From: Nitrospira japonica
GTDB lineage: Bacteria > Nitrospirota > Nitrospiria > Nitrospirales > Nitrospiraceae
Direction: 5' to 3'
NCBI RefSeq assembly: GCF_900169565.1
Contig: NZ_LT828648.1
Span: 2,110,876-2,174,875, forward strand
DNA length: 64,000 nt
Under the pieces are notes generated by a model. That model did no database searches, had not been told where the DNA came from, and saw only the letters and a program-made list of their open reading frames with translations. Below, one piece after another: positions 43,486-52,559 of this stretch. The number at the start of each line of letters is the position of its first letter. Position 1 is the first letter of the stretch. The translations under genes were made by a program, and so were the position numbers.

Positions 43486-44067
43486 ATGGCAACCAAAACC
43501 CCCGCGAAAAAGAAACCAGCTATGAAAAGTAAACCGACAGTGAAACCGGTCGCCAAATCGACGAACGTCAATCCGCCTGAGGCCGTCATCGAGAAGCTTG
43601 AAGTCCCGGAAAAGCCGTCATCCGTCGCCGTGTCTCCGCTTGCGGCCAAGCCGAAGGAGTCCCCCAAGGAACGGGAGGCGCGTGAGCGGCGCCGGGATGC
43701 GCTGCAGAAGATGCTCATGCGGAAACGGCAGGAGATCATCAAGGAGATCGAAGGAAGCCTGGGACAATCGCTGACGGAAGACCAGCAGCGGCGCTTGGAA
43801 TCCGCCCGCGACGTCGGCGATCAGGCGCTGATGGATCTGGACCGTGAGTTGGGCATTTCGCTCATGGAAATGCGCAATCGGCGCCGTCAGGCCATGGACG
43901 AAGCGTTGGTGCGCCTCTCCGAGGGAACCTATGGCATCTGCGCCGAGTGCGGCGTCGAGATCAGCGAGCGCCGGTTGGAGGCCGTGCCGTTCGCCAAGCT
44001 CTGCGTCGAATGCCAATCGAGAGAAGAACTGCTCGAAAAAATCGAAAAAGAAGAAGAACGCGACTGA
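43486..44067 (+). CDS. DksA/TraR-family zinc-finger protein
   Basis: A 193-residue protein from ATG 43486. A Lys/Pro/Ala-rich basic tail of about 70 residues (TPAKKKPAMKSKPTVKPVAK) precedes the DksA-like coiled coil (REARERRRDALQKMLMRKRQ) and a C4 zinc finger, YGICAECGVEISERRLEAVP then KLCVECQ. DksA proteins bind RNA polymerase's secondary channel. The long basic extension is unusual and may bind nucleic acid. A 7-bp hairpin overlaps the stop codon. Confidence 0.85.
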   Translation: MATKTPAKKKPAMKSKPTVKPVAKSTNVNPPEAVIEKLEVPEKPSSVAVSPLAAKPKESPKEREARERRRDALQKMLMRKRQEIIKEIEGSLGQSLTEDQQRRLESARDVGDQALMDLDRELGISLMEMRNRRRQAMDEALVRLSEGTYGICAECGVEISERRLEAVPFAKLCVECQSREELLEKIEKEEERD

Positions 44068-44082
44068 CGGTGTTCCCGTCAG
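44064..44082 (+). terminator. Hairpin at the end of the DksA-like gene
   Basis: CTGACGG and CCGTCAG form a perfect 7-bp stem with loop TGTTC, overlapping the TGA stop. No T-run follows, so termination would be weak or Rho-assisted. Confidence 0.35.
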
Positions 44083-44217
44083 CCCCGCCTCCTTGGACGT
44101 TCCGCTGACGCTCGACCCAATTCAGTATTTTCCGCATATTCCGCGCCCACACCCGGGTGATCCGGCGACGGGCGCACCTGCCTGTCTTCGAGACCGCAAC
44201 GATCGTCAGGAGGCGCC

Positions 44218-44916
44218 ATGTCAGGAGTGAACGGTTCTCGCGCCGTCGTTCTGGCCAGCGGGGGGCTCGATTCCGCCGTGACGGCGGCCATTGCGCGTCG
44301 GGACGGACATGAACTCTATTTTCTCACGTTCGACTACGGCCAGCGTCACGCCGTGGAAGTTCGTCAGGCGCGGCGGCTGGCGGAAGCGATGGCGGTGACG
44401 CACCATCTCGTCTGTTCGGTCGATCTCCGTGCGATCGGCGGATCGGCCTTGACGGGCGATCAGGGGGTGCCAAAAGATTTCGACAGGCCGGGACGGGCCT
44501 CTGAGATTCCCGTGACCTATGTCCCTGGCCGGAATCTCATTTTCCTGTCGCTGGCTTCAGCCTATGCCGAGACGATCGGCGCCGAGTCCGTCTACTTCGG
44601 CGCCAATGTGCTCGACTATTCGGGGTATCCGGATTGCCGCCCTCAGTTCATCCGGGCTTTTGAAAAAGCCGTGAAAGAAGGCACCAAGGCCGGTGTCGAG
44701 GGACGGGCTCTGCGAGTCCAGGCGCCGTTGCTTGCGCTGTCCAAGGCGGACATCATTCGGGAAGGCGTGGCGCTCGGTGTGCCGCTCGCGCTGACGCATA
44801 GTTGCTATGATCCGGTCGGCGACCTGGCCTGCGGGCAATGCGACAGTTGCCGCATCCGGCGCGACGGATTTCGGACGGCCGGGGTTGTAGATCCCACACG
44901 ATATGCGATAACGTAG
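44218..44916 (+). CDS. queC: 7-cyano-7-deazaguanine synthase QueC
   Basis: A 232-residue ATP-dependent enzyme of queuosine/preQ0 synthesis, turning 7-carboxy-7-deazaguanine into preQ0. The PP-loop AVVLASGGLDSAVTAAI, FLTFDYGQRH, YVPGRNLIFLSLA, and the zinc site SCYDP...CGQCDSCRIRRDGF are complete. No other que genes are in view. A small membrane-protein gene follows closely. Confidence 0.96.
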   Translation: MSGVNGSRAVVLASGGLDSAVTAAIARRDGHELYFLTFDYGQRHAVEVRQARRLAEAMAVTHHLVCSVDLRAIGGSALTGDQGVPKDFDRPGRASEIPVTYVPGRNLIFLSLASAYAETIGAESVYFGANVLDYSGYPDCRPQFIRAFEKAVKEGTKAGVEGRALRVQAPLLALSKADIIREGVALGVPLALTHSCYDPVGDLACGQCDSCRIRRDGFRTAGVVDPTRYAIT

Positions 44917-44920
44917 CCGA

Positions 44921-45088
44921 ATGTCTCCGGAAGAATTCTTCATGTATCTGACGATCGGATTGATCGTTATTGCTCCCATCGGAGCCAGACTCTACCGGCG
45001 CATGACCTTGCGCCGCACGCAGGCCATGCTTCGCGAACAGTTCGGCCACGCCAATGCACCCGAACGCGGACCCGGTACCGGCCGATGA
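44921..45088 (+). CDS. Small membrane protein, 55 residues
   Basis: This short frame begins MSPEEFFMYLTIGLIVIAPI, a single membrane helix, followed by a basic stretch (GARLYRRMTLRRTQAMLREQ) and a flexible tail. Its TGA overlaps the ATG of the cytochrome gene (ATGA), and queC ends only 4 bases before its start, which supports coding despite the weak ribosome site. The topology suggests a cytoplasmic basic tail on an inner-membrane anchor. It could be a helper for the adjacent cytochrome, but function is unknown. Confidence 0.6.
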   Translation: MSPEEFFMYLTIGLIVIAPIGARLYRRMTLRRTQAMLREQFGHANAPERGPGTGR

Positions 45089-45486
45089 GGCTGAATCGCA
45101 CAGCCGGCTTCCGGTGGTCGTGGGGATTGGCCGGCGTTCTCCTCGTTGCGATGGCCGCCTGTGACCCGCCTCAGCCGACTCCCGCCGCCGGCGGCGCGGC
45201 GACCCCTGCGGAGTTGCAAGCGGGCGAGGCCAAGTTCAATGCCAATTGCTCCGTCTGCCACGGACAACAGGGAACCGGCACCGCGCAAGGTCCTCCACTG
45301 GTTCACAAGATCTACGAGCCCAATCATCATGGCGACGCGGCGTTTCAGCGGGCTGCGGCCGGCGGGGTACGGGCTCACCACTGGGAGTTCGGCAACATGC
45401 CGAAGATCGATGCCCTCACCTCCGCGGATGTCGATCAGATCATTCAATACGTGCGTTGGCTTCAGAAACAAGCCGGCATTTTCTAA
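45085..45486 (+). CDS. Lipid-anchored c-type cytochrome
   Basis: A 133-residue class I cytochrome c. The signal sequence ends LLVAMAACDPP, a lipobox-like Cys, so it may be membrane-anchored. One haem-binding motif, NANCSVCHGQQGTG, is present with an axial Met in FGNMPKID. A single haem and Pro/Ala-rich linker fit a small periplasmic electron shuttle. It is translationally coupled to the small membrane protein upstream. Confidence 0.9.
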   Translation: MRLNRTAGFRWSWGLAGVLLVAMAACDPPQPTPAAGGAATPAELQAGEAKFNANCSVCHGQQGTGTAQGPPLVHKIYEPNHHGDAAFQRAAAGGVRAHHWEFGNMPKIDALTSADVDQIIQYVRWLQKQAGIF

Positions 45487-45670
45487 CCCGCTCGGCCTAC
45501 ACTCCTGCTACCTCGTGTCATCTGCTTATCGACGGCGTCTGCGCCCCTCGTTTGACTTTGTTTCCGCCTGCTACGTAAGGTGTATTCTCTGATTTGAGAG
45601 CCTGATCGAGCGCGGCGGTGCGGGGCCTGCAACATCGAATCGGCCCGTCATCAACAACAGGAGGCTTGTT

Positions 45671-46507
45671 ATGAGAGGACCAGTCACGCGTGTTCTAGGT
45701 GCTGTGGCTGTCTGTGGCGCAATGGCAGTGTTGGCCGGTTGTGCGGCGGTTGAAGCGGGGCATGAAGGTGTCTTCGTCGAGCAGCCCTGGTTCTTCGGCC
45801 ACGGCGGGGTCGATCCGGTTCCCTCGAAGACGGGCCGCGTATGGATTGCTCCGACGACGAAAGTCATCGATGTCGATGTGCGGCCTATTCAATACTCCGA
45901 GCACTTCGACATTATTTCGGCCGAAAACGCGCCGGTATCCTTCGATGCGTTCATGATCGCCAATGTCGTCGAAGGCCGTTCGCCGGAGCTCATTTCCCGT
46001 TACGGGCCGACGTGGTATCTGAACAACGTCAAGGAGGCGTTCCGCACGTTCGTCCGTGAGGAAGTTCAGAAGTATCCGCTCTTCCAGTTGACGACCGATC
46101 CGACGACGCGGACCAAGCTGCAGGAAGCGATCGCCCGGGAAGTCCAGATCAAACTCATTGAAAAACAAAACATTCCCATCCGCCTCAACCGGGTCGTCGT
46201 CGGCAGTATCCTGCCCCCGAAGGGCGTGGTGGAACAAACGACTCAGACGATTGTGCAGGAGCAGCGAAAAATTACGATGGTGGAATTTCAGAAAGCCGAG
46301 GAAGCTCGCGAGAAGGCCGAGAAACAGCGCGGCATCGCGGATCGCGCCTACCGTGAATCCCTGGGCCTGACTGCCCCGGAGTTCGTGGACCTTCGGCGGA
46401 TCGAAGTCCAGAAGGAAATCGTGCAACATGCACCGTCGTCTCTCACGGTGATCATGGGATTGGAACGCTTCGGCATCAACATGCCGCCGCTCGCGGCAGA
46501 AAAATAG
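45671..46507 (+). CDS. SPFH/Band 7 domain lipoprotein
   Basis: A 278-residue prohibitin-like protein. The N terminus is a lipoprotein signal (AVAVCGAMAVLAGCAAVEAG) rather than a membrane helix. The SPFH domain follows (VDVRPIQYSEHFDIISAENA, then LYNNVKEAF-like NNVKEAFRTFVREEVQKYP), and a charged coiled coil rich in EKAEKQR completes it. AGGAGG lies 6 bases upstream. Band 7 proteins usually scaffold inner-membrane proteases; the lipid anchor would place this one on the periplasmic face or outer membrane, which is unusual. Confidence 0.85.
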   Translation: MRGPVTRVLGAVAVCGAMAVLAGCAAVEAGHEGVFVEQPWFFGHGGVDPVPSKTGRVWIAPTTKVIDVDVRPIQYSEHFDIISAENAPVSFDAFMIANVVEGRSPELISRYGPTWYLNNVKEAFRTFVREEVQKYPLFQLTTDPTTRTKLQEAIAREVQIKLIEKQNIPIRLNRVVVGSILPPKGVVEQTTQTIVQEQRKITMVEFQKAEEAREKAEKQRGIADRAYRESLGLTAPEFVDLRRIEVQKEIVQHAPSSLTVIMGLERFGINMPPLAAEK

Positions 46508-46656
46508 CTGATACTAGGGAAATCCCTGGTTGTTTTGTCAGATTCCGGTCACACGCCGAAAAATTCTTCGGTTTCCACTATATTACGCCTGAGCCGATAG
46601 GGTACTATGGCCTCATATCTACAAAGATTAGAGCAGGATCATGAAAAGAGGCCGCC

Positions 46657-47181
46657 ATGCATAGCATTGTTCGTCCTGGATCGGGAACCGGCTCCGACGC
46701 CGGCGTCATCGGATCGTCAACCTCCCAAGGCGATGTCGAGCCACCGCCCGTATCAACGGGACGCCGGCTGCGGGTATTGCTGGTAGACGATAACGAAAGA
46801 GACCGCTACCTGCTCAAGGTCCTCTTGGAAGAACAGGAGGAGATCGAAGTCGTGGGGGAGGCATCCAACGCGGAAGAAGCTCAGATTCTTGCGGAGCGAG
46901 AGCAGCCGGACATCATTCTCATGGATATCCGGCTCCCCCGGGCGACCGGCATCGAGGCGACACGCCAGATCAACAAACGCCTGCCCGAGGTCACGATCAT
47001 CGGAGTCTCCAGTTTGTATACGCCCCATGACTACAACGCCATGATCACGGCCGGCGCCGTGGCCTTCGTTCGGAAAGAAGACGCGGTGGAAGCGCTGTAT
47101 AAAACCATCCACCATTCCACGCGACGGTATCGCCGTGATCGACCGATCAATACGGGACGCACTACCCAGCGAGTCAGTTAG
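46657..47181 (+). CDS. Single-domain NarL-like response regulator
   Basis: A 174-residue protein with a disordered N terminus of about 40 residues, a receiver (LRVLLVDDNERDRYLL, phospho-Asp in IILMDIRLPRATG, then VTIIGVSSLY and VAFVRKEDAVEAL), and a basic tail without a DNA-binding helix-turn-helix. It probably acts by protein contacts. No kinase is adjacent. Confidence 0.88.
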   Translation: MHSIVRPGSGTGSDAGVIGSSTSQGDVEPPPVSTGRRLRVLLVDDNERDRYLLKVLLEEQEEIEVVGEASNAEEAQILAEREQPDIILMDIRLPRATGIEATRQINKRLPEVTIIGVSSLYTPHDYNAMITAGAVAFVRKEDAVEALYKTIHHSTRRYRRDRPINTGRTTQRVS

Positions 47182-47419
47182 ATCCCTGGGCTCTGTCGAG
47201 CCTGTTCCTACAGATCTCCTCGTTTCAGGTTTCGGGTCTCACCGTTTTATGCGGGACCGTCGCTGCTCTCATCCCTCACATCAGCAATGCCAAGACCGCA
47301 GCTGATGCTCATTTTCAGGGTCTGACAGCTTCGATACCGGGGGAACTCCGAGGCAACGGCAGCCGGCCGATCACGTAAGGGTACCTCAAAGGAAACAGGC
47401 CACCGGTCTGGACCGCACT

Positions 47420-49711
47420 ATGACTATGTCCAATATCACAATTGCTCGAGCAGTGGTCCTGTGGCTGATCGTTCTATTCGGCTCCCCCGTCGTCTACGGT
47501 GTCGAACCGCCGGCGGCCAATCCGCCATCTGCACCCGATGGAACTCCGGCTGTTTCATTCAGCCCCGCCGACTTGGATGCGTTGCGGGCCAAACGTGGCA
47601 AGGCTGAGCAGGATCTCAAGGCGCTGTCCGCTTCCGTTCCCGGCAAGAATGCGGCCGGGATCGAAGTGGAAATGCACCAGGAACGGTTGGCCTTCTTGCG
47701 GCAGATCATTCGTGGCTACGACGAACAGATCGACGAAGCCGACCGGTTGCGGGAATCGGCGAAACGGCGCGAGGAAGTGAAGCAGGAAGATGCCGAATGG
47801 GAAGGATTCAAGGACCCCCCGCCCTATTCCATCCTCTTTGTCGACCAGCTCTGGAGTTCCACCGCTGCCCTTCGTTTGGCTGTCGAAGGGCTCCAGTCGC
47901 AACTGAGCTTGATCGCGTTGCGGGCGGACCGTGCCAGGGGAGCTTTGCAAGCGGCAGACGAACAACTGCGGAAAAACTCCGAGCGGTCGGAATCGGCCGC
48001 CGATTCCACCCAGCTTTCCCATGTGCGAATCCAACGGGAATTAGATGAGTTGCGCAAACGCGCCGGTGCCGTACGAGTGGCGGCGGTGGAAGCCTCGAAG
48101 CAGCGGGTCGAGCAGGAACTGGCGGAAACCAAGACGCGATTGGCCTTCGTCGAACGGCAACTGGCCGCGGCGGAACAGCAGGTGCGGTTCGAAGATAAAG
48201 ACCTCGACCAGGTCCGCAAACGCAATCAGCAGGAACGGCAACAGCTCGAAGATGAACTCGAACGCACCGCGGCGGAACGGTCTGTGCAGGCTCAGGCGCT
48301 GCAGGCCGACGTGCGACGAGAGGAAGACGCATCGGCCCTTGTGTCCTCCGGAGCGTCGAAGCCCCAGAGCCTCCGCCGGGCCGAACTGGCCAGGCAGACG
48401 ATCGAGCTCCAGCGGGCGCGGCTCGACAATGTCATTGCCCGAGGCGACCTGCTCACACAGCTGCTCGACGTCGTGGAGGGGGAGCGGCAGCTATGGGAAA
48501 GCCGCTTCGCCATGGCACACGATCCGGAGCCCGGCTTGGCGCGGCGGGCCTATGCCAGGTTCGCCCCATTGTTCGCCAATTTCAGCGCATCGCGTGACCA
48601 TCTGCGGCAACAGCTGCTGGTGGCGTCGGGGCAGGTCAGCGAACTGGACAACAGGCTGGCCCACGCGTCGAAGGCGCAGGAGCGCCGCCACGCGCAGGAA
48701 CTGCTGAAAATCCATCGTCAGCGGGAGGCGGACTACAATCGATCCCTCCAGCGGATGGACGATACGGCCAGACTCTTTGAACGCTGGCGGTCGCAGGTCA
48801 AGGATCAGCGCAACGAGTTGCCCTTGTCGGCCAAGATCGACGATTGGGGGCGCCATGCGTGGAGCGCCTTGCGATCCGCCTGGAGCGTCGAGATCTTCAC
48901 CGCCGAGGATACGATCGAGGTCGAGGGAAAGAAGATTACCGGCTACCGGAGCGTGACCCTGGGGAAGATCGTCAGTGCCCTCGTCATGCTCCTGGTTGGC
49001 TACTGGCTGTGTCTCTATGTGGCGCGGGTGATCGGACGAATGGCCGTCACGAGATTCGGCCTGTCGGCCGGCGTCGCCAATTTGATTCGCCAGTGGAGCC
49101 AGGCCTTTCTCATCACCATGGTGATCATCATCAGTCTCGTCTCGGTCAAGATCCCGCTGACCATCTTCGCGTTTCTGGGCGGCGCGTTCGCCATTGGCGT
49201 GGGCTTCGGCGCGCAGAACCTCCTCAAGAACGTCATCAGCGGCATCCTCGTGTTGATCGAACGGCCGCTCCGGGTGGGCGACCTCATCGAAGTCGATCAG
49301 GTGCGGGGCCGGGTCACCACCATCGGTTTGCGCTCTTCCACGGTGCGGGACGCCAAGGGGATGGATACGCTCATCCCGAACAGCAGCTTTCTGGAGCGGC
49401 ATCTGACGAACTGGACCTATTCCAGCCGCCAAAGCCGGTTCTCGCTTCGTCTGGGCGTGCCCTACGGCTCCTCCACGCCGGAAGTGATTGCGCTATTGGC
49501 GTCGGTGGCGGCCGAACACAAACGGATCTTGAAGGAGCCGGCTCCGCAAGTGCTGTTGGAGGAGTTCGGCGCGCAGGCCAGGATCTTTTCACTGAACTAT
49601 TGGTTGGAGATCAGACCCGACATCGACCCGAACGAAGTCGCCAGTGAACTGCGGTTCGCGATCGAGGACAAGTTTCTGCAGCTGGGGTGGAAGGTGTTGC
49701 CGGCAGCGTAA
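47420..49711 (+). CDS. MscS/MscK-type mechanosensitive channel with coiled-coil periplasmic domain
   Basis: A 763-residue protein. A signal sequence (VVLWLIVLFGSPVVYG) leads to a periplasmic region of about 470 residues dominated by long Gln/Glu/Arg-rich coiled coils. Near residues 510-640 are membrane helices (GKIVSALVMLLVGYWLCL, FLITMVIIISLVSVKI), then the pore helix FAFLGGAFAIGVGFGAQNLL. The cytoplasmic MscS beta domain includes RVGDLIEVDQVRGRV and TLIPNSSFLERHLTNW. It should release solutes on hypoosmotic shock. The coiled-coil input domain resembles MscK-like channels. Confidence 0.9.
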   Translation: MTMSNITIARAVVLWLIVLFGSPVVYGVEPPAANPPSAPDGTPAVSFSPADLDALRAKRGKAEQDLKALSASVPGKNAAGIEVEMHQERLAFLRQIIRGYDEQIDEADRLRESAKRREEVKQEDAEWEGFKDPPPYSILFVDQLWSSTAALRLAVEGLQSQLSLIALRADRARGALQAADEQLRKNSERSESAADSTQLSHVRIQRELDELRKRAGAVRVAAVEASKQRVEQELAETKTRLAFVERQLAAAEQQVRFEDKDLDQVRKRNQQERQQLEDELERTAAERSVQAQALQADVRREEDASALVSSGASKPQSLRRAELARQTIELQRARLDNVIARGDLLTQLLDVVEGERQLWESRFAMAHDPEPGLARRAYARFAPLFANFSASRDHLRQQLLVASGQVSELDNRLAHASKAQERRHAQELLKIHRQREADYNRSLQRMDDTARLFERWRSQVKDQRNELPLSAKIDDWGRHAWSALRSAWSVEIFTAEDTIEVEGKKITGYRSVTLGKIVSALVMLLVGYWLCLYVARVIGRMAVTRFGLSAGVANLIRQWSQAFLITMVIIISLVSVKIPLTIFAFLGGAFAIGVGFGAQNLLKNVISGILVLIERPLRVGDLIEVDQVRGRVTTIGLRSSTVRDAKGMDTLIPNSSFLERHLTNWTYSSRQSRFSLRLGVPYGSSTPEVIALLASVAAEHKRILKEPAPQVLLEEFGAQARIFSLNYWLEIRPDIDPNEVASELRFAIEDKFLQLGWKVLPAA

Positions 49712-49747
49712 GGCCGAGGGCTGATGAGCGGAAGAAAGTTGGCCTGG

Positions 49748-50098
49748 TCACCCGCGCTGCCAGATGCGGAGCGCGAGATCCGCCTCGTTCTCCTGAATCA
49801 ATTCCCGGAGCCGCCGCTGCTGGTCCGGCTCGATCCGGACGAACTCCACGCCGAATTCCGCGCCTCTCGTCCACCGCACCGTTGCCGTCAAGATCTCCAG
49901 CGGATGCTGGCGGCGGGGCACCTCGATACTCACGCCCAACTCGCCCCCCGACACGGGCACATCGCTCAACGCACGGCAGCCGGAGATCGAAAGGTTGAGA
50001 ATGATGCCGTTGGTGTGGACGTCCTTCGCGGAAAAGGATCCTGCATATTCGACCGGATATCGAACGTGGCGGCGTTGTTCGTGCGGAACTGTATCCAT
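49748..50098 (-). CDS. PilZ-domain protein (likely c-di-GMP receptor)
   Basis: A 116-residue single-domain PilZ protein. Both c-di-GMP motifs are present: RRHVR (RxxxR) in EQRRHVRYPVEY and NLSISG ([D/N]xSxxG). The C terminus has VRWTRGAEFGVEFVRI. With an active GGDEF cyclase in this window, it is a plausible receptor. It is convergent with the MscS-type gene. Two related PilZ sequences occur downstream, one of them a remnant. Confidence 0.9.
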   Translation of the reverse strand: MDTVPHEQRRHVRYPVEYAGSFSAKDVHTNGIILNLSISGCRALSDVPVSGGELGVSIEVPRRQHPLEILTATVRWTRGAEFGVEFVRIEPDQQRRLRELIQENEADLALRIWQRG

Positions 50099-50666
50099 CG
50101 TCTCGATGCGTCAACCGGTCAGGATCTGCCGGAGAAGAGAGTCCAATCGTGACCGCACTCCGGCAAGCGACCGATGATTCGTATACACGCGCAATTGGCA
50201 GAAACAAAGAGTCGTATGGCTCTGAGCCGTCCGGCCCTAGAGATATCTCTAAGGGTGACTGTATCCATCAGTTGTTTCATCTGGGCAGTACCAGATGAAA
50301 TCAGCGGTTTTCGGCAAGCCGCTTAGCCACGGCATAATGTCGCAAGGGATTTCCTGCGACCAATTCTCTGAACGAATCTAGACAAAACGCCTTCGGCCGA
50401 CAGGTTGTCATGTCATTTCGGACTTGGATCTCCGGGCTGCTCCATCTAGAATAACCTCCCCTGCGAGGCCCTCATGCCCTTCATGATTCGATCCATCGGG
50501 CGTGTGCCAGTTTGTTGCCCGCTCGACTATCAAGTGGAGATTTGAGGGCCTTGTTCTAGCGTAGAATGTCGCGCCAATGGGTTGGCAGTTCCTCAGGTGA
50601 TCTGCCCCTGCGTCTAGTGGGATCAGGAGAAGAAGGGAACCGCGCTTATCCTACGAAGGGTAGATC
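50099..50666. other. Intergenic region with a PilZ gene remnant
   Basis: About 570 bases separating the core region from an AT-richer segment. Apart from the PilZ 5' fragment at 50474-50545, no gene, RNA or repeat is supported. Confidence 0.6.
50474..50545 (+). pseudogene. Truncated PilZ-like gene fragment
   Basis: Twenty-three codons from ATG 50474 encode MPFMIRSIGRVPVCCPLDYQ then VEI and a TGA. The intact gene at 55015 begins MPFTIRPFLRTPLCCPVTYQ, so the two share MPFxIR, RxPxCCP and YQVE. The remnant ends in an early stop with no continuation of the fold, consistent with a decayed copy. Confidence 0.6.
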
Positions 50667-51269
50667 ATGGGAATGAGCGGACTGCGCTCTAGATCTCTGC
50701 GTCTCAGAACGAGCGTCCTCGACCAGCCTCCATCTCCGTTTCTCAAGAAGTGCCTAGGAAGTATCGTATTAGCAAAGCCAAGTCTTTGGCTTGATGTTCC
50801 CTGTGGAGCCGGACGAAACGCTCTCCTGTTACGGGAATTGGGCTGCAAGATAGTCTGTATTGATAATGCTGATTCAGCTCTGCAAGCGATTACAGAAGCA
50901 GAAAGTTTACTCGGCAGACGCAGTGGACAGCCGTCTCAGGGAGAATTGATTCCACTTCGCCATGATCTGAAGCGCGATCCATGGCCATTTCCGCCAAAGA
51001 CCTTTGCTGGAATTATCAACGCGCATTTTGTCTGTCCATTTTTATTTGAGCGTTTTCTCGTCTCGTTAAAGCCAGGAGGCTATTTACTTTGTGAAACCTA
51101 TGGTGGTCATGGCATGAACTATGTTGGTCTGCCCCAAAAGGGTTCATGGAAAGCACTGCTGCAGGATCGAATGGATTGGATCACTTACCGGGAGCATTCG
51201 GTGGGGCCGCCTGATCAGCAGGCGGTGACGGTCAAGTTTCTTGGAAAAAAAAGAACCTCGGCACTATGA
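50667..51269 (+). CDS. Class I SAM-dependent methyltransferase, TehB-like
   Basis: A 200-residue methyltransferase. Motif I is LWLDVPCGAGRNALLL, the acidic loop at motif II is IVCIDNADSAL, and motif IV-like sequence is FAGIINAHFVCPFLFERFL. It resembles the small TehB/thiopurine-type family acting on small molecules. The substrate is not deducible. It is convergent with the Hxs operon and starts an AT-richer segment; a link to Hxs maturation is possible but unsupported. Confidence 0.8.
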   Translation: MGMSGLRSRSLRLRTSVLDQPPSPFLKKCLGSIVLAKPSLWLDVPCGAGRNALLLRELGCKIVCIDNADSALQAITEAESLLGRRSGQPSQGELIPLRHDLKRDPWPFPPKTFAGIINAHFVCPFLFERFLVSLKPGGYLLCETYGGHGMNYVGLPQKGSWKALLQDRMDWITYREHSVGPPDQQAVTVKFLGKKRTSAL

Positions 51270-51359
51270 GCAGGGTTCGCTGTTAAACGGATCAAGGAGG
51301 AAGTCCTATCGCTCAACATGAATCTGCCCTTACATGCGTAAAGTTAGCAGAAAGCTAGC

Positions 51360-52559
51360 TTAGCGGGGATAATTCACAGGGGGTTTGCTGGCCGGCAGAA
51401 CTGAATCAGGAGGAAAGGCCGTAATGTATGCACTGTGTTTATACAGTTTTGATGAACTGAATAACCCGCCACATTCCCGTCGTTTTGCACACTTAACACA
51501 TTCCTCCAGATATTCGTTCTTCCAATCACTAATGGATTTGCGGTAATTCTCAGTAACATCCGGATTTACCGTACAGAGTTGATGATTGTAGACCGAGGTT
51601 GGAACCCCATAGGAATTGAGCAAAGTCACCGCTTCACTGAGGACATCCTTGTACTCAAAAGGATCGATCCAGAGGAGATCCAAATTCGGGCGGGTAAAAC
51701 CAGTAATTTCCAGTCCCATTAACGCCACGTGGTCAATGAATAGGAGGTTGCGTGCAATAAAGCGGCAGGTTTGAACGAGTCGATCCACAGTCTGTCGATG
51801 AATGACAATTCGAATTTCCACGCGCTGCTGGAGAGATTTGAGATTGAGTATGCCTTGAATGGTTTCATCAAATGCCCCACGACTCTGTACGACGTAGTCA
51901 TGCCTGACGGCATCATCCGAGTAGATGGGAATGCCGACCATTAGCTCAGGATGCTGAACCTCAGCATAGGCCTTGGCAAAATCCATATCTTTAAACGCTC
52001 GCCCATTTGATAGCACGTCGATGGCCGTCTTTGGCAGAGAAGTTTTGGTATGCCGAAGTAGGTCAATGAAGCCTTGGCCATAGAGTGTCGGTTCTCCTCC
52101 TGAAAAGCCCAAGCATTCGGTCTCTGGTGGGATCATTGCAACCAGGTCTCTTGCTTCTTTCAGTAACCACGAGTCATCAATTTGCTTCGGGGGCTGTGAA
52201 CACATGAGGCAATAATGGTCACACTGCTCGGTCAGCAGAATCGTATTGTTCGGAGAGGCTCTACGGTACAAGCAGCGGATTGCTCCTGAGGCGGGATCGA
52301 GGCGGAGAATATCGCCGTCATTGAGGTACGCGTATTCCTCACCGATCTGAAAGACATCACTTTGCTGCGCCTGTGTAACGGGGTAAGGCTGATCCGTCAG
52401 GATCGCTTTGAAGCCTTCAGGATTCATCCCCTGTCGCATCAGCAATGCTCTTGTTTGTCTCGCCTCAGGGGAAACGCGGTCATCAGTGGTCACCGTGATT
52501 AAGTACGGAGGATTGGCGGCGGTTTGTATGATTGGCAGTCGCCCGTGGAGTTTGAGCAT
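51360..52559 (-). CDS. hxsC: His-Xaa-Ser system radical SAM maturase HxsC
   Basis: About 399 residues (GTG 52574 is an alternative start). The 4Fe-4S/SAM motif is LTEQCDHYCLMCSQPP (CxxxCxxC), followed by the SAM-binding LGFSGGEPTLYG. A C-terminal CVKCAKRREC pair may hold an auxiliary cluster. I recognise it as HxsC of the His-Xaa-Ser system. The chosen ATG overlaps the stop of hxsB as TAATG. It presumably modifies the HxS repeats of HxsA with HxsB; the chemistry is not established as far as I know. Confidence 0.88.
   Translation of the reverse strand: MLKLHGRLPIIQTAANPPYLITVTTDDRVSPEARQTRALLMRQGMNPEGFKAILTDQPYPVTQAQQSDVFQIGEEYAYLNDGDILRLDPASGAIRCLYRRASPNNTILLTEQCDHYCLMCSQPPKQIDDSWLLKEARDLVAMIPPETECLGFSGGEPTLYGQGFIDLLRHTKTSLPKTAIDVLSNGRAFKDMDFAKAYAEVQHPELMVGIPIYSDDAVRHDYVVQSRGAFDETIQGILNLKSLQQRVEIRIVIHRQTVDRLVQTCRFIARNLLFIDHVALMGLEITGFTRPNLDLLWIDPFEYKDVLSEAVTLLNSYGVPTSVYNHQLCTVNPDVTENYRKSISDWKNEYLEECVKCAKRRECGGLFSSSKLYKHSAYITAFPPDSVLPASKPPVNYPR

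Noticed and set aside
48491-49432. 313-codon reverse frame inside the MscS-type gene
   Set aside because: Antisense to the pore and beta domain; composition is that of a shadow frame.
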